Part shown: piece after piece, positions 27,400-35,657 of the stretch
Layout: the number at the start of each line of letters is the position of its first letter
How positions within the stretch are numbered: position 1 is the first letter of the stretch
DNA from: Paenibacillus hemerocallicola
Lineage (GTDB): Bacteria; Bacillota; Bacilli; Paenibacillales; NBRC-103111
NCBI RefSeq assembly: GCF_006265175.1
Contig: NZ_VDCQ01000032.1
Location: 32,735 to 96,734, forward strand
Reading direction: 5' to 3'
DNA length: 64,000 bases
The notes under the pieces: model-generated
Seen by the model: only the letters and a program-made list of their open reading frames with translations
Database searches by the model: none
What the model was told of the DNA's origin: nothing
Program-made: the position numbers and the translations under genes

Positions 27400-27984
27400 G
27401 TGCGGCAATATTCCGACGAACAGTTAATGAGGATGATCATAGAGAAGCATGGCGGCGCGCTCGAGGAAATGTACGATCGCTATGCCAAGCTCGTATATTC
27501 GTTCGCGATGAAGACGTGCAAGGATACGCAGGACGCCCAATTCGCCAAAGAGATCGTCCAGCTTGTATTTACGAGGCTGTGGACGACTGAGATCGGATAT
27601 GATTCGCAGCGGGGACTGTTCGTCAATTGGCTGCTGACGATTACGAGAAATATCGCCATCGATCAATTGCGCAAGCAGAAGAAGCATGCGGCCGTAGTGC
27701 CTTTCGAGCCTTCCGTCTGGGAGCGGCTCCCGGATCATCTGCAGCTGCAGCCGGAGGAAATCGTATCCCGCAAATGGCTCAAGCAGCGCATCGAGCAGGC
27801 GTACCGTTATTTGTCGGACAGCCAGACGAGCTTGATTCAAGCTTTTTACTGGGAAGGCTATACGCTCAGCGAAATTGCCGACCGGAACGGCGAGCCGCTC
27901 GGCACCGTGAAGAGCAGGCTTCATCAGACGTTGAAAATATTGCGCAAGCATATGAAATCGGCAGGAGAGGAGGGAAGCGAGTGA
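27400..27984 (+). CDS. ECF-type RNA polymerase sigma factor
   Basis: A 194-residue sigma-70-family protein. Region 2 (about 15-90) includes YDRYAKLVYSFAMKTC and RGLFVNWLLTITRNIAIDQL. Region 4 (about 125-180) includes FYWEGYTLSEIADRNGEPLG and TVKSRLHQTLKILRKHM. GGGGAG at 27386-27391 is correctly spaced for the GTG at 27400; the earlier GTG at 27391 overlaps that site. The stop overlaps the GTG start of the anti-sigma gene by four bases, so the two are translationally coupled. It probably responds to an envelope or redox signal. Confidence 0.92.
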   Translation: MRQYSDEQLMRMIIEKHGGALEEMYDRYAKLVYSFAMKTCKDTQDAQFAKEIVQLVFTRLWTTEIGYDSQRGLFVNWLLTITRNIAIDQLRKQKKHAAVVPFEPSVWERLPDHLQLQPEEIVSRKWLKQRIEQAYRYLSDSQTSLIQAFYWEGYTLSEIADRNGEPLGTVKSRLHQTLKILRKHMKSAGEEGSE

Positions 27985-28712
27985 GCAGGGACAGGAACGA
28001 CAACGTTTGCGATCGGCTGTTTTCGTATTTTTTGGGAGAAATGACCGATGAAGAGATACGGGCTTTCCATGCTCACTTATCCGATTGCCCGACTTGCCGG
28101 GAAGAGCTGAAGGAGCTTGGGCAAGTTTGGGACGCCCTCCCTCATGCGATGACCGAATTGGAGCTGCCGGAGCAGCTGAAGTCCGAGGTGCTCGGGCCTT
28201 TATTGAAGGATCAGGCGCAGAGCAAGCCGGCGTATCCGGTCAAACCCGGAAAACGGCGTTACCGTTTCTATGCGGCGGCGGCCGTGCTGGCGCTGCTGAT
28301 CGGTTCGGCAGGGCTGGTCGAACTGTCCCAATGGCGCAACCGGTCGCTGACGCATTCCGACAATCTGCATCTTCCCGCAGAGGTGCTGGAACGGTATAGT
28401 CTGAAGCCGTTCGACCCGGCCGTACCGGCCGCCAGCGGGCAAGTTTGGTTGACGGCGAAGGGCGGCAGCATGGAGCTCGTTCTGCAGACGAGCGGTTTGC
28501 CGGCGCTGGAGGGGGAACAGGCGTACCAGGTGTGGCTGGTCAAAAACGGCAACAGGCTCAATTGCGGCACGTTCCGGGTAGATTCGCAGGGCAACGGCGT
28601 GCTGACTTACAAAATCGAAGAAGAGGAACGGCTATTTGACGCGATCGGGATTACGCTGGAGCCGGATTCGGGCGGATCCAAGCCGAGAGGGAAAAAGGTG
28701 CTCGGCACATGA
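27981..28712 (+). CDS. Membrane anti-sigma factor (zinc-finger plus RskA-like domain)
   Basis: A 243-residue partner of the ECF sigma factor. The cytoplasmic N-terminus has the zinc-binding HxxxCxxC motif (FHAHLSDCPTCREEL). One transmembrane helix (YRFYAAAAVLALLIGSAGLV) starts near residue 95. The extracytoplasmic part, residues about 120-243, is RskA-like (EQAYQVWLVKNGNRLNCGTF). It holds the sigma factor at the membrane until an extracellular signal releases it (family knowledge). The GTG start overlaps the sigma stop. Confidence 0.9.
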   Translation: MSRDRNDNVCDRLFSYFLGEMTDEEIRAFHAHLSDCPTCREELKELGQVWDALPHAMTELELPEQLKSEVLGPLLKDQAQSKPAYPVKPGKRRYRFYAAAAVLALLIGSAGLVELSQWRNRSLTHSDNLHLPAEVLERYSLKPFDPAVPAASGQVWLTAKGGSMELVLQTSGLPALEGEQAYQVWLVKNGNRLNCGTFRVDSQGNGVLTYKIEEEERLFDAIGITLEPDSGGSKPRGKKVLGT

Positions 28713-28895
28713 TCGGGTGGATACGGGGTGACGCATCGGGACGGGGCGGCAATAGTCCGTTTGCATATTTTGTCCAAATTGCGTTCACCCTATATGATTA
28801 TAGCGCTTCGCATGGCTTCTTTTTTCCGTCCGGAAAAAAAGTGTTGCCGAATGTCCCGAATAAGTGCAAAATGGGAGGAGAGCCGCCATGCCCTG

Positions 28896-30278
28896 ATGAC
28901 AAAACTGTTCGTACGGTTGCTTTTTGCGGGATGGAGTACAGTAGAAAAACTGACAAAGCGCGTTATTTTTTTCAGTCATAAGAGCGAATTGGAGCTGTGT
29001 AAAAAAGTGCACCGACTAGTTCAACTATACCATCGAGTCATAATTCGGGATTTTATTTACACGATTCCTCTTGTGCTGCTTTCTCTTCATGTGAGATTGC
29101 AGTATTTTTACTATTTGCAGTGGTCCGGCAAAGGATATCCCCAATCCCCCGATTCGGACTGGTATATCCGGTATGCCCAAAATTTGATAGCCAACTTTAA
29201 AATCGGCTCGGACATGAACGATATTATGTATATCGGCTACAATTTGCTGCTGACCGTGCTACTTGCCCTCGTCAAGGACCCCGTTACCGTACTGCTGATC
29301 CAAGCCGTAACCGCGAGTTTGTGCGTCGTGCTCGTCTTTAAAATCGCTCGCATGCTGTTCAACCTGAGAACCGCGATCATGGCCGGTATTTTCTATGCCT
29401 ATTCATGGGACATTACGCTGTGGACCACCTATATTCTTACGGACAGCTTCTTTATAAGCCTGCTGCTGTTGTCCGTGTACCTCCTTCTGAAATGCTACAG
29501 ATCCGATAAACGGATTTACAAAATCGCTTTTGCCGCTACGGCCCTGTACATGCTCGTTTTCAGACCGGCCGGCATCATGACGGTATTTTTTATGTTGATA
29601 TATATTGTGATCAACCTCGATCGGGGAACGGTGCTTGCTTTCTTCAAAAAGCACAGAATGGCCATCGGGGGCGGCCTTGTTGCCATCGCGGCAGTATGCG
29701 TATGGGTCTACGCCGGCGGCAAGCTGGATTCGCTCATCGACTCGATGCAATTTAACGCCAAGAAAGTATTGTACAACGTTTATGCCAACGGCTGGGTGTA
29801 CGATCACCCATCGCCTCAGGACCATAAGTTCAGGCCGGATTATACGATTAATATATTGAACAGCCTGATATTAAGTTTTATAATTAACAATTGGGACCAT
29901 ATTCTGATCCTTTACGGCAAAAGGAGCATCGCCTTTCTCGGGAGATGGGTGTGGACTACCGACCTCACGTCGCTCGCCGGAATCAAGCGGTTTGCTTGGC
30001 AGTTCCTTCCGACAGTTCTCTTTATGACGGCAACCGTCATCGCCATCGCGAACAAGCAGTTCAGGAAAGCATCGATTGTGTGGCTGCTCGTTTTGTCCGT
30101 ATTTTTATTTTGCATTTTGTTTTTTATCGATGGAATGTTCAGGTACAAAGCGCCGGGTATTCCGTTTATCGCGATAGCGGCGGCTTACGGAGCGGACAGA
30201 GTGATTTACGGAGCTATATGGATCGCCAAAAAACTAACGGGGAAGCTGCTATGGAACAAGGGAAAATACTCATTGTAA
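28896..30278 (+). CDS. Membrane glycosyltransferase, GT39/ArnT-like
   Basis: About 460 residues with roughly ten transmembrane helices. The first external loop carries SPDSDWYIRYAQNL, whose acidic residues fit the catalytic Asp of GT-C enzymes that use polyprenyl-phosphate sugars. The start is uncertain. A GGAGGAG at 28874-28880 is ideally placed for an ATG at 28888 that reads only two codons (ATG CCC TGA), and the TGA overlaps the ATG at 28896 used here. The frame is open further upstream, to 28728. The 3' end overlaps the next gene by 28 bp. It probably transfers a lipid-linked sugar to an envelope polymer outside the membrane. Confidence 0.78.
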   Translation: MTKLFVRLLFAGWSTVEKLTKRVIFFSHKSELELCKKVHRLVQLYHRVIIRDFIYTIPLVLLSLHVRLQYFYYLQWSGKGYPQSPDSDWYIRYAQNLIANFKIGSDMNDIMYIGYNLLLTVLLALVKDPVTVLLIQAVTASLCVVLVFKIARMLFNLRTAIMAGIFYAYSWDITLWTTYILTDSFFISLLLLSVYLLLKCYRSDKRIYKIAFAATALYMLVFRPAGIMTVFFMLIYIVINLDRGTVLAFFKKHRMAIGGGLVAIAAVCVWVYAGGKLDSLIDSMQFNAKKVLYNVYANGWVYDHPSPQDHKFRPDYTINILNSLILSFIINNWDHILILYGKRSIAFLGRWVWTTDLTSLAGIKRFAWQFLPTVLFMTATVIAIANKQFRKASIVWLLVLSVFLFCILFFIDGMFRYKAPGIPFIAIAAAYGADRVIYGAIWIAKKLTGKLLWNKGKYSL

Positions 30279-30958
30279 TTCCGGCTTATAACGAACAGAA
30301 CAATATTCTGAAGGTCATCTGGGATGTCCGTCAGCATATTCCCGAATGCGGCATCCTCGTCGTCAACGACTGCTCGCTGGACGGTACATCGGCAACTGCC
30401 CGAAAGGCCGAGGGGGTCAAGGTGGTCGACCTCCCGCACAATCTCGGAATCGGGGGAGCCGTACAGACCGGATTCAAATACGCCGTGTCCAAAGGCTACT
30501 CCTACATGGTGCAGATCGACGGCGACGGCCAGCATATGGCCCAAGAGGTCGGCAAGCTGCTGGACACGATGAAGAGCAGCGGCAGCGACATGATCATCGG
30601 CTCCAGATTTCTAGATATCAAGTCTTTCCGGACGACCTGGTCCAGACGGCTCGGCATCAAAGTGTTCTATTATTTGTTCCGGCTGCTCATCCGGACGAAG
30701 GTTACCGACGGCACGTCGGGCTTCCGGCTGTACAACAGGAAAAGCATCGAGCTGTTGGCCAAACATTATCCGGACGATTATCCCGAGCCGGATGCGATCA
30801 TTCTATTGAAGAAGCACGGACTGAACATAAGCGAGGTCGGCGTCGAGATGAGGGAACGGGAGCACGGCACGTCCTCGATTACGCTGATCAAAAGCCCGTA
30901 TTATATGGCTAAAGTAATCCTATCGATCTTCTTCTCCTATATCAGGACAAGGTGGTAA
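30251..30958 (+). CDS. Family 2 glycosyltransferase (polyprenyl-phosphate sugar synthase type)
   Basis: A 235-residue cytoplasmic GT-A enzyme. The core motifs are IPAYNEQNNILKVI, LVVNDCSLDGT and MVQIDGDGQHMAQEV (DxD for the nucleotide sugar). GSRFLDIK and TSGFRLYNRK are typical of dolichol-phosphate-mannose-synthase-like proteins. It starts inside the end of the preceding GT39-like gene. It most likely charges undecaprenyl phosphate with a sugar for that enzyme (inference from pairing). Confidence 0.9.
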   Translation: MEQGKILIVIPAYNEQNNILKVIWDVRQHIPECGILVVNDCSLDGTSATARKAEGVKVVDLPHNLGIGGAVQTGFKYAVSKGYSYMVQIDGDGQHMAQEVGKLLDTMKSSGSDMIIGSRFLDIKSFRTTWSRRLGIKVFYYLFRLLIRTKVTDGTSGFRLYNRKSIELLAKHYPDDYPEPDAIILLKKHGLNISEVGVEMREREHGTSSITLIKSPYYMAKVILSIFFSYIRTRW

Positions 30959-30963
30959 ACGGC

Positions 30964-31356
30964 ATGGAAGGCGGAAATCTGGTTAGTGTTCAGTTGATGG
31001 GCGTTGCGTTCAGCCTGATCATTATCGTCTCGGTATTTTTAATGGTAAGGGCAAGGATGATCAGGGAGAAATATTCGCTCGTATGGTTCCTGATCGGCTT
31101 ATTTACGCTGGTCATGTCGGTCTTCAAAGGCTTGATGGACTGGTTCTCGCATATGATCGGGGTGTACTATGCTCCGTCGGCTTTCTTTGCCATCCTTATC
31201 GTGTGCGCTTATTTGCTGCTGTTGAAAATGAGCGTCAGCATATCGGGCTTGAAGATGCACAACAAATCGCTTACACAGGAGCTGGGACTGACCAAGCTCA
31301 GGCTGGAAGAGCTGGAAAAGAAACAGAATGAGGGTGGGTTGGAATCAACTATCTGA
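30964..31356 (+). CDS. DUF2304 membrane protein
   Basis: A 130-residue protein with three hydrophobic helices (about 6-28, 38-58, 70-88) and a C-terminal coiled coil (LTQELGLTKLRLEELEKKQN). It is of the DUF2304 type that regularly accompanies family 2 glycosyltransferases. AAGGTGG upstream suits the ATG at 30964; a GTG at 30952 is also possible. Its 3' end overlaps the next gene. It is thought to assist lipid-linked sugar synthesis; its exact role is unknown. Confidence 0.8.
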   Translation: MEGGNLVSVQLMGVAFSLIIIVSVFLMVRARMIREKYSLVWFLIGLFTLVMSVFKGLMDWFSHMIGVYYAPSAFFAILIVCAYLLLLKMSVSISGLKMHNKSLTQELGLTKLRLEELEKKQNEGGLESTI

Positions 31357-31694
31357 TACTGCTTGCAAGCGTAACCATGACCGTTGCCGGAAGCACGCTT
31401 CTGAAGCTCGGGAGCCGCTCGGTCAACTTCGAGGGAGCGTTATGGGGAATTGCGCTTGGCTATATGACTTCGCCCGTTCTGCTGGCGGGCTTCGCCTCTT
31501 ATGCGGTAGGGGCTTTTCTGTGGGTATACTGCTTGTCCAAGTTCGACTTGAGCTATGTAACGTTCGTGTCCAGCTTTCAGTACGTGCTGCTGCTGGCCGT
31601 GTCTATCCTTGTATTTCACGAGCAGATCAGCCTGATGAAATGGGCCGGCTGCGTCGTCATCCTGGTGGGCGTATATATGTGGTTGAAAGGATAA
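31344..31694 (+). CDS. Small EamA/SMR-type membrane protein (ArnE-like)
   Basis: About 116 residues with four transmembrane helices. TLLKLGSRSVNFEGALWG, then SKFDLSYVTFVSSFQYVLLL and KWAGCVVILVGVYMWLKG match small multidrug-resistance/EamA proteins that flip lipid-linked sugars. No ATG, GTG or TTG gives a complete first helix. Coding-like sequence begins at an ATC at 31344 (I-NYLILLASVTM) behind AGGGTGGG; the first regular start, the ATG at 31377, would cut helix 1. An ATC start or a small indel is possible. It overlaps the DUF2304 gene. Confidence 0.7.
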   Translation: MNYLILLASVTMTVAGSTLLKLGSRSVNFEGALWGIALGYMTSPVLLAGFASYAVGAFLWVYCLSKFDLSYVTFVSSFQYVLLLAVSILVFHEQISLMKWAGCVVILVGVYMWLKG

Positions 31695-31702
31695 TCAAAT
31701 AA

Positions 31703-32746
31703 ATGTTAAGCTGTGTCGGCTATGACGAATCGATGAAGACCGAGTGGGACAAGCTTGCGCTTTCGAAAGGGACCGTGTTTCATACGATCGCTTTCAGACA
31801 AATTTTGATCGATTCTTTTGGGTACAAATGCGGCTACCACGCCATAGTGGACAAGCAAAACCGGATTTGCGCGATCGTTCCGCTGGCAATCGGCCGCAAT
31901 CTCGGCATGAAGAAGGTCGGCGTCTCGCTTCCTTTCGTCAACTATACCGATATTTGCGCCGACAGCGAGGAATCGTTCCGGTTTGCCGTCGATTCCATCG
32001 TTTCGCTGAAGGAACGGCTGCGGCTCGGGTACGTCGAGCTGCGATTGAAGGATCAAAGCTTGGACCGTCCGGATTGGAGTTTGAACGTCCACAATCATAC
32101 CTTTGTGCTCCCCCTATCGGACAACGAGGACGAGGTGCTGGCGCTGTCGAACGGCAGCAATCGGAACCATGTCCGCAAAGTGTATAAGAACGACTGGTTT
32201 CAGGTTTCCTTCGACGCCGGCCACTTGGAGGCGTTCTATAAGGTATATGTGAGAAGGATGAAGCAATTGGGCTCTCCGGCTCCGGATATCCGCTTTTTCC
32301 GCCGCTTTTTCGAATATTTGCCCGAGTATTCGACTTTGCTCACGGTGCTGGACAAGGAAAACGGCGCCGTTGCGGGGGGCATGCTTCTGCTCGCAAGCCC
32401 GGGGAACTCGACGCTTTATTACCCGTACGGAGCCAACCTGTCCGAATACAACAACAAATACTTGAACAATTTCATGTATTGGGAAGCGGTCCGGTTCGGG
32501 ATCCGGAACGGGCTGAAGGCATTGGATCTCGGCCGGTCGCAGACGGGATCGGGTACATACAAGTACAAGGAGCAGTGGGGAGCAAGACCCGAGCAGCTCC
32601 GCTACTTGGTTTACGATGGCGGTACGAATGCCGGAGGGCCTCCGGATAAGCAGAGCCTCAGCATGTTCGTCGAGCTTTGGAAAGCGATGCCCGCTTTCGT
32701 AACGGACCCGGCAGGCAAAGCGCTGATCAAATATCTCATGCCGTAA
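31703..32746 (+). CDS. FemAB-like GNAT acyltransferase/peptidyltransferase
   Basis: A 347-residue protein with two GNAT-like halves. The N-terminal one includes GTVFHTIAFRQILIDSFGYK and the C-terminal one GRSQTGSGTYKYKEQWGARP. It resembles the FemAB proteins found in exopolysaccharide and PEP-CTERM-type loci rather than classical staphylococcal FemA. It is probably a cytosolic or membrane-associated enzyme that acylates or aminoacylates a sugar or lipid intermediate. It begins 8 bp after the EamA-like gene. Confidence 0.8.
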   Translation: MLSCVGYDESMKTEWDKLALSKGTVFHTIAFRQILIDSFGYKCGYHAIVDKQNRICAIVPLAIGRNLGMKKVGVSLPFVNYTDICADSEESFRFAVDSIVSLKERLRLGYVELRLKDQSLDRPDWSLNVHNHTFVLPLSDNEDEVLALSNGSNRNHVRKVYKNDWFQVSFDAGHLEAFYKVYVRRMKQLGSPAPDIRFFRRFFEYLPEYSTLLTVLDKENGAVAGGMLLLASPGNSTLYYPYGANLSEYNNKYLNNFMYWEAVRFGIRNGLKALDLGRSQTGSGTYKYKEQWGARPEQLRYLVYDGGTNAGGPPDKQSLSMFVELWKAMPAFVTDPAGKALIKYLMP

Positions 32747-32794
32747 TAGGACCCTACAAACTTACATGACCTGACGGTCGGAGGAAGCATATTC

Positions 32795-33457
32795 ATGAGC
32801 AATACGAATTGGAAGCAATATTTTGACAAGAAAGCCGAAACGCATGGGGCGGCTGTCCAATCGTCCGACTACTTTAACGAGGAAAGCTTTTTTATGCAGA
32901 GGGACAACACGCTGCGGTGGCTCGGCGAAGTGAAAGGCAAGGAAGTATTGGATGCCGGCTGCGGGGTAGGCGCGTTCAGCGAGCCTCTGGTCCAGCACAA
33001 CACGGTATACGGCGTGGACTTCTCGGTGAAGAGCCTGGAGTTCGCCGCAGCCCGGGGACTGAAGACGATGTCGGAGGACTTGACCGCACTGCCGTTCGAG
33101 AAAGGCAAATTCGACGTCGTATTGTGCATCGGGGTTATCCAGCTGATCGAGCAGTATGAGGACGTCATCAAGGAGCTTGCGCGGGTTACGAAGCCGGGAG
33201 GCACGCTGCTGATCCAGACGCTGAACCGCAGCTCCGTCCAACGCAAACTGCTGAAGCTGTTCGAGAAGAGCAAGAAATTCGACCGGATGTACGCGATGAA
33301 CGAGCTTAAGCAATTGTACGTCAAATACGGCTTCGAGCAAATCGAATTCCTGCACATTTACCATCCATTCAAATTCGTGACGAAAAGCAGCGGAGAAGGC
33401 ATGTTGTCCGATATGTTCTGTACTTCGTTCGCCATAAAAGGGAGAAAGAAACGTTGA
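32795..33457 (+). CDS. Class I SAM-dependent methyltransferase
   Basis: A 220-residue enzyme with motif I EVLDAGCGVGAFSEPL (about 50-65) and a downstream DVVLCIGVIQLIEQYED, of the UbiE/Methyltransf_11 type. The gene lies 48 bp after femAB, and its stop overlaps the TTG start of the deacetylase by four bases. It probably methylates the glycan or lipid intermediate made by this operon. Confidence 0.85.
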   Translation: MSNTNWKQYFDKKAETHGAAVQSSDYFNEESFFMQRDNTLRWLGEVKGKEVLDAGCGVGAFSEPLVQHNTVYGVDFSVKSLEFAAARGLKTMSEDLTALPFEKGKFDVVLCIGVIQLIEQYEDVIKELARVTKPGGTLLIQTLNRSSVQRKLLKLFEKSKKFDRMYAMNELKQLYVKYGFEQIEFLHIYHPFKFVTKSSGEGMLSDMFCTSFAIKGRKKR

Positions 33458-34356
33458 CGAATCCAGATAGAGCCGTAAGCGGAACCGCACATGAGCCTGT
33501 CCGGGGGCGCGGCATAACGAATATGCTCACCTTCGATATCGAGGAATGGTTTCATGCCAATTACGACGACAGTCCTCTGACTCCCGTTTCCGGCAAAAGC
33601 TCGAATTTCCGCTCCCATATGGATACGCTGCTCCGCATTTGCAGGGAGACCGACTGCAAGGGGACGTTTTTCGTACTCGGCTGCATCGGGGAACAATACC
33701 CGGAGGTAGTGAAGGCGATCGTCCGCGACGGGCACGACGTGGCCTCGCACGGCTACGGGCATCAGTTGGCTTATACGCAGACCTTCGAACAGTTTCGCGA
33801 CGATGTGAAGAAGTCTGTTGACATATTGGAAAACTTGACCGGCACGAAAGTGCTCGGCTACCGGGCGCCATCGTGGTCTATCGTGGAAAAAAATTTGCAT
33901 TACCTCGAAGCGCTCGAACAGCTGGGTCTGAAATACGATGCCAGCATATTCCCGGTAAAGACGTTTCTGTACGGCATTCCGACAGCCCCGACGGTCATCC
34001 ATAAGCCCCGTGTCAACGGGAGGGAGCTCGACCTGTACGAGGTGCCGATGTCCGTCATGAAGCTGGCCGGAAGGAACATGGGGTACTCCGGAGGCTTCTA
34101 CTTCCGATTTTTTCCGAAGTTTCTGATCAAGAATGCGATTCGTTCCGCGAACCGGGCAGGGAACAGCTCGATCGTGTACTTGCATCCGAGAGAAATCGAT
34201 GCGGACGAGCAGAAGCTGACTCTGCCTTTCAAAGAAAACTTTATCCATTATTACAATGTGCGAGGTACCCAGGCGAAGCTGGAGGACATCTTGCGAAGCT
34301 TCCGCTTTACGTCGATATCGGAGCATTTGAAGCATAACTTCGGACTGAAGGTATGA
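33454..34356 (+). CDS. NodB-type polysaccharide deacetylase (PEP-CTERM/EPS-locus subfamily)
   Basis: A 300-residue carbohydrate esterase 4 protein. It shows the metal/catalytic motif TFDIEEWFHANY, then GTFFVLGCIGEQ, DGHDVASHGYGHQ (HxxxH) and GYRAPSWSI. The C-terminal block YLHPREID...FKENFIHYYNVR is characteristic of the DUF3473-bearing subfamily in exosortase-type loci. There is no signal peptide, so a lipid-linked sugar inside the cell is a plausible substrate. The TTG start has GGGAG upstream and overlaps the methyltransferase stop. It is the last gene of the operon. Confidence 0.88.
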   Translation: MTNPDRAVSGTAHEPVRGRGITNMLTFDIEEWFHANYDDSPLTPVSGKSSNFRSHMDTLLRICRETDCKGTFFVLGCIGEQYPEVVKAIVRDGHDVASHGYGHQLAYTQTFEQFRDDVKKSVDILENLTGTKVLGYRAPSWSIVEKNLHYLEALEQLGLKYDASIFPVKTFLYGIPTAPTVIHKPRVNGRELDLYEVPMSVMKLAGRNMGYSGGFYFRFFPKFLIKNAIRSANRAGNSSIVYLHPREIDADEQKLTLPFKENFIHYYNVRGTQAKLEDILRSFRFTSISEHLKHNFGLKV

Positions 34357-34402
34357 ATCGGGGCTTGCGGGATCGGACAGCGTTATCGTAGTCGAATGAA
34401 GA

Positions 34403-34433
34403 GGCACTCCGTAATTCGGAGTGTCTTTTTTTT
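34403..34433 (+). terminator. Rho-independent terminator of the envelope operon
   Basis: GGCACTCCG, loop TAATT, CGGAGTGTC, then eight T residues. Confidence 0.9.
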
Positions 34434-34530
34434 GCAGGACGGCATCATTCGCCTACAGAAATACATACCTCGGATGCTCGGTGCAGGCTTGCCGCCTTTG
34501 CCGGCGCTCGCGAGACCGCATATCCGTCAA

Positions 34531-34704
34531 ATAGCGGAACTGACATATGTTAATAGGTCCGAAACCGAGTGTCGATTGCGGAATAACGGAAAACCATTCC
34601 TTTATTCCGCCGTTCACTCCCCACTTCCCCCCCGAGAGATCGAAATAGCGGAAGTCTGTGCCGTTATATTCAGGTGTGCAACGAAATTCTAGACGATAAC
34701 GGAA
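34531..34704. repeat. Second cluster of ATARCGGAA motifs
   Basis: ATAGCGGAA at 34531 and 34645, and ATAACGGAA at 34583 and 34696, with imperfect copies between. All exact copies are in the opposite orientation to most of those at 26829-27000. It lies in the 548-bp gap between two operons. A separate 12-bp direct duplication (ACGCCCGCCAAA) follows at 34738-34761. Confidence 0.75.
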
Positions 34705-34809
34705 CTCAGCGCCGCTATACACAGGCAACATGTCGACACGCCCGCCAAAACGCCCGCCAAAACGCCTCCGGCTTAAATGCGGGTTATGCGGCAGTATTCT
34801 TTTTCTTGT

Positions 34810-34865
34810 CATTCAGCAATCATTCAGCTTACCCTCAAGACAGTTTCAGCTTGAGGGAATATACT
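34810..34865 (+). promoter_or_regulatory. Promoter with direct and inverted repeats, VTC operon
   Basis: CATTCAGC occurs at 34810 and 34821, an 11-bp period. CCCTCAAG...CTTGAGGG (34832-34839/34850-34857) overlaps a weak -35 (AAGACA, 34837-34842), 17 bp from a TATACT -10 at 34860-34865. The arrangement suits binding of a response regulator; the convergent two-component pair at 38370-40423 is a candidate. Confidence 0.45.
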
Positions 34866-34904
34866 TCGTATTGTCAGATCACGAACGAAGGAGGGGGCTG
34901 GATA

Positions 34905-35657
34905 ATGGCTATTGAAGTGTTCAATCGATATGAAAACAAGTACTTGCTTGATCATGCGGCCTTCCACCCGTTTTACAACCGGCTGCTCGAATATATGGAG
35001 CTCGACGAATATAACAAAGAGCATGCGTTTTATTCCATCAGCAACATTTATTTCGATACGAAGGACGACGCGCTCGTCCGAAAAAGCATCTCGAAGCCGA
35101 AGTATAAAGAAAAGCTTCGTCTGCGGGCGTACGGCGTTCCGAAGGGGGATGCGAAAGTATACTTGGAACTGAAGAAGAAGGTGTTCGGCTTGGTCAACAA
35201 GAGAAGGACGGCGCTTCGGCTGGAGGAAGCCTATGATTTCGTCAGGACAGGCGTCGAGCCCGAACAGAAGGACTATATGAACAAGCAAGTGCTTCACGAG
35301 ATCCATTACTTTTTGCAAAGATACGAGCTGGAACCGAAGGTGTACCTGGCTTATGACCGGAAGGCGATGTTCTGCATCGACAACCGCGATCTGAGAATTA
35401 CGTTCGACACGAACATCCGATCCAGGCGTTACGACTTGAAGCTGGAAAACGGGGACCATGGCGAAGCTTTGCTTGCGCCCGGGCGGTGGCTGATGGAAGT
35501 GAAGGCGGGGAAGACGATCCCGCTGTGGCTGTCGAGAATGCTCTCGGAGCATCGGCTTTTCCGGACGAGCTTCTCGAAATACGGCAATGAATACAAGAAA
35601 TATGCAGCAAACGTCAAAACGCCGCAGGGAGATACGCCGTATGCTCGAGTCCATTGA
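34905..35657 (+). CDS. VTC-domain protein (polyphosphate polymerase-like)
   Basis: A 250-residue tunnel-fold protein of the VTC/CYTH group. The basic and acidic strands of the family are visible: FNRYENKYLLD, YSISNIYFDTKDDALVRKSI, KEKLRLRAYG, KVYLELKKK, RRTALR and ITFDTNIRSRRYDL, ending LMEVKAG. AGGAGGGGG defines the ATG at 34905. In yeast VTC4 this fold makes polyphosphate. In bacteria it occurs next to DUF4956 membrane proteins, as here, where the next gene overlaps by 17 bp. The bacterial function is not settled. Confidence 0.87.
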   Translation: MAIEVFNRYENKYLLDHAAFHPFYNRLLEYMELDEYNKEHAFYSISNIYFDTKDDALVRKSISKPKYKEKLRLRAYGVPKGDAKVYLELKKKVFGLVNKRRTALRLEEAYDFVRTGVEPEQKDYMNKQVLHEIHYFLQRYELEPKVYLAYDRKAMFCIDNRDLRITFDTNIRSRRYDLKLENGDHGEALLAPGRWLMEVKAGKTIPLWLSRMLSEHRLFRTSFSKYGNEYKKYAANVKTPQGDTPYARVH

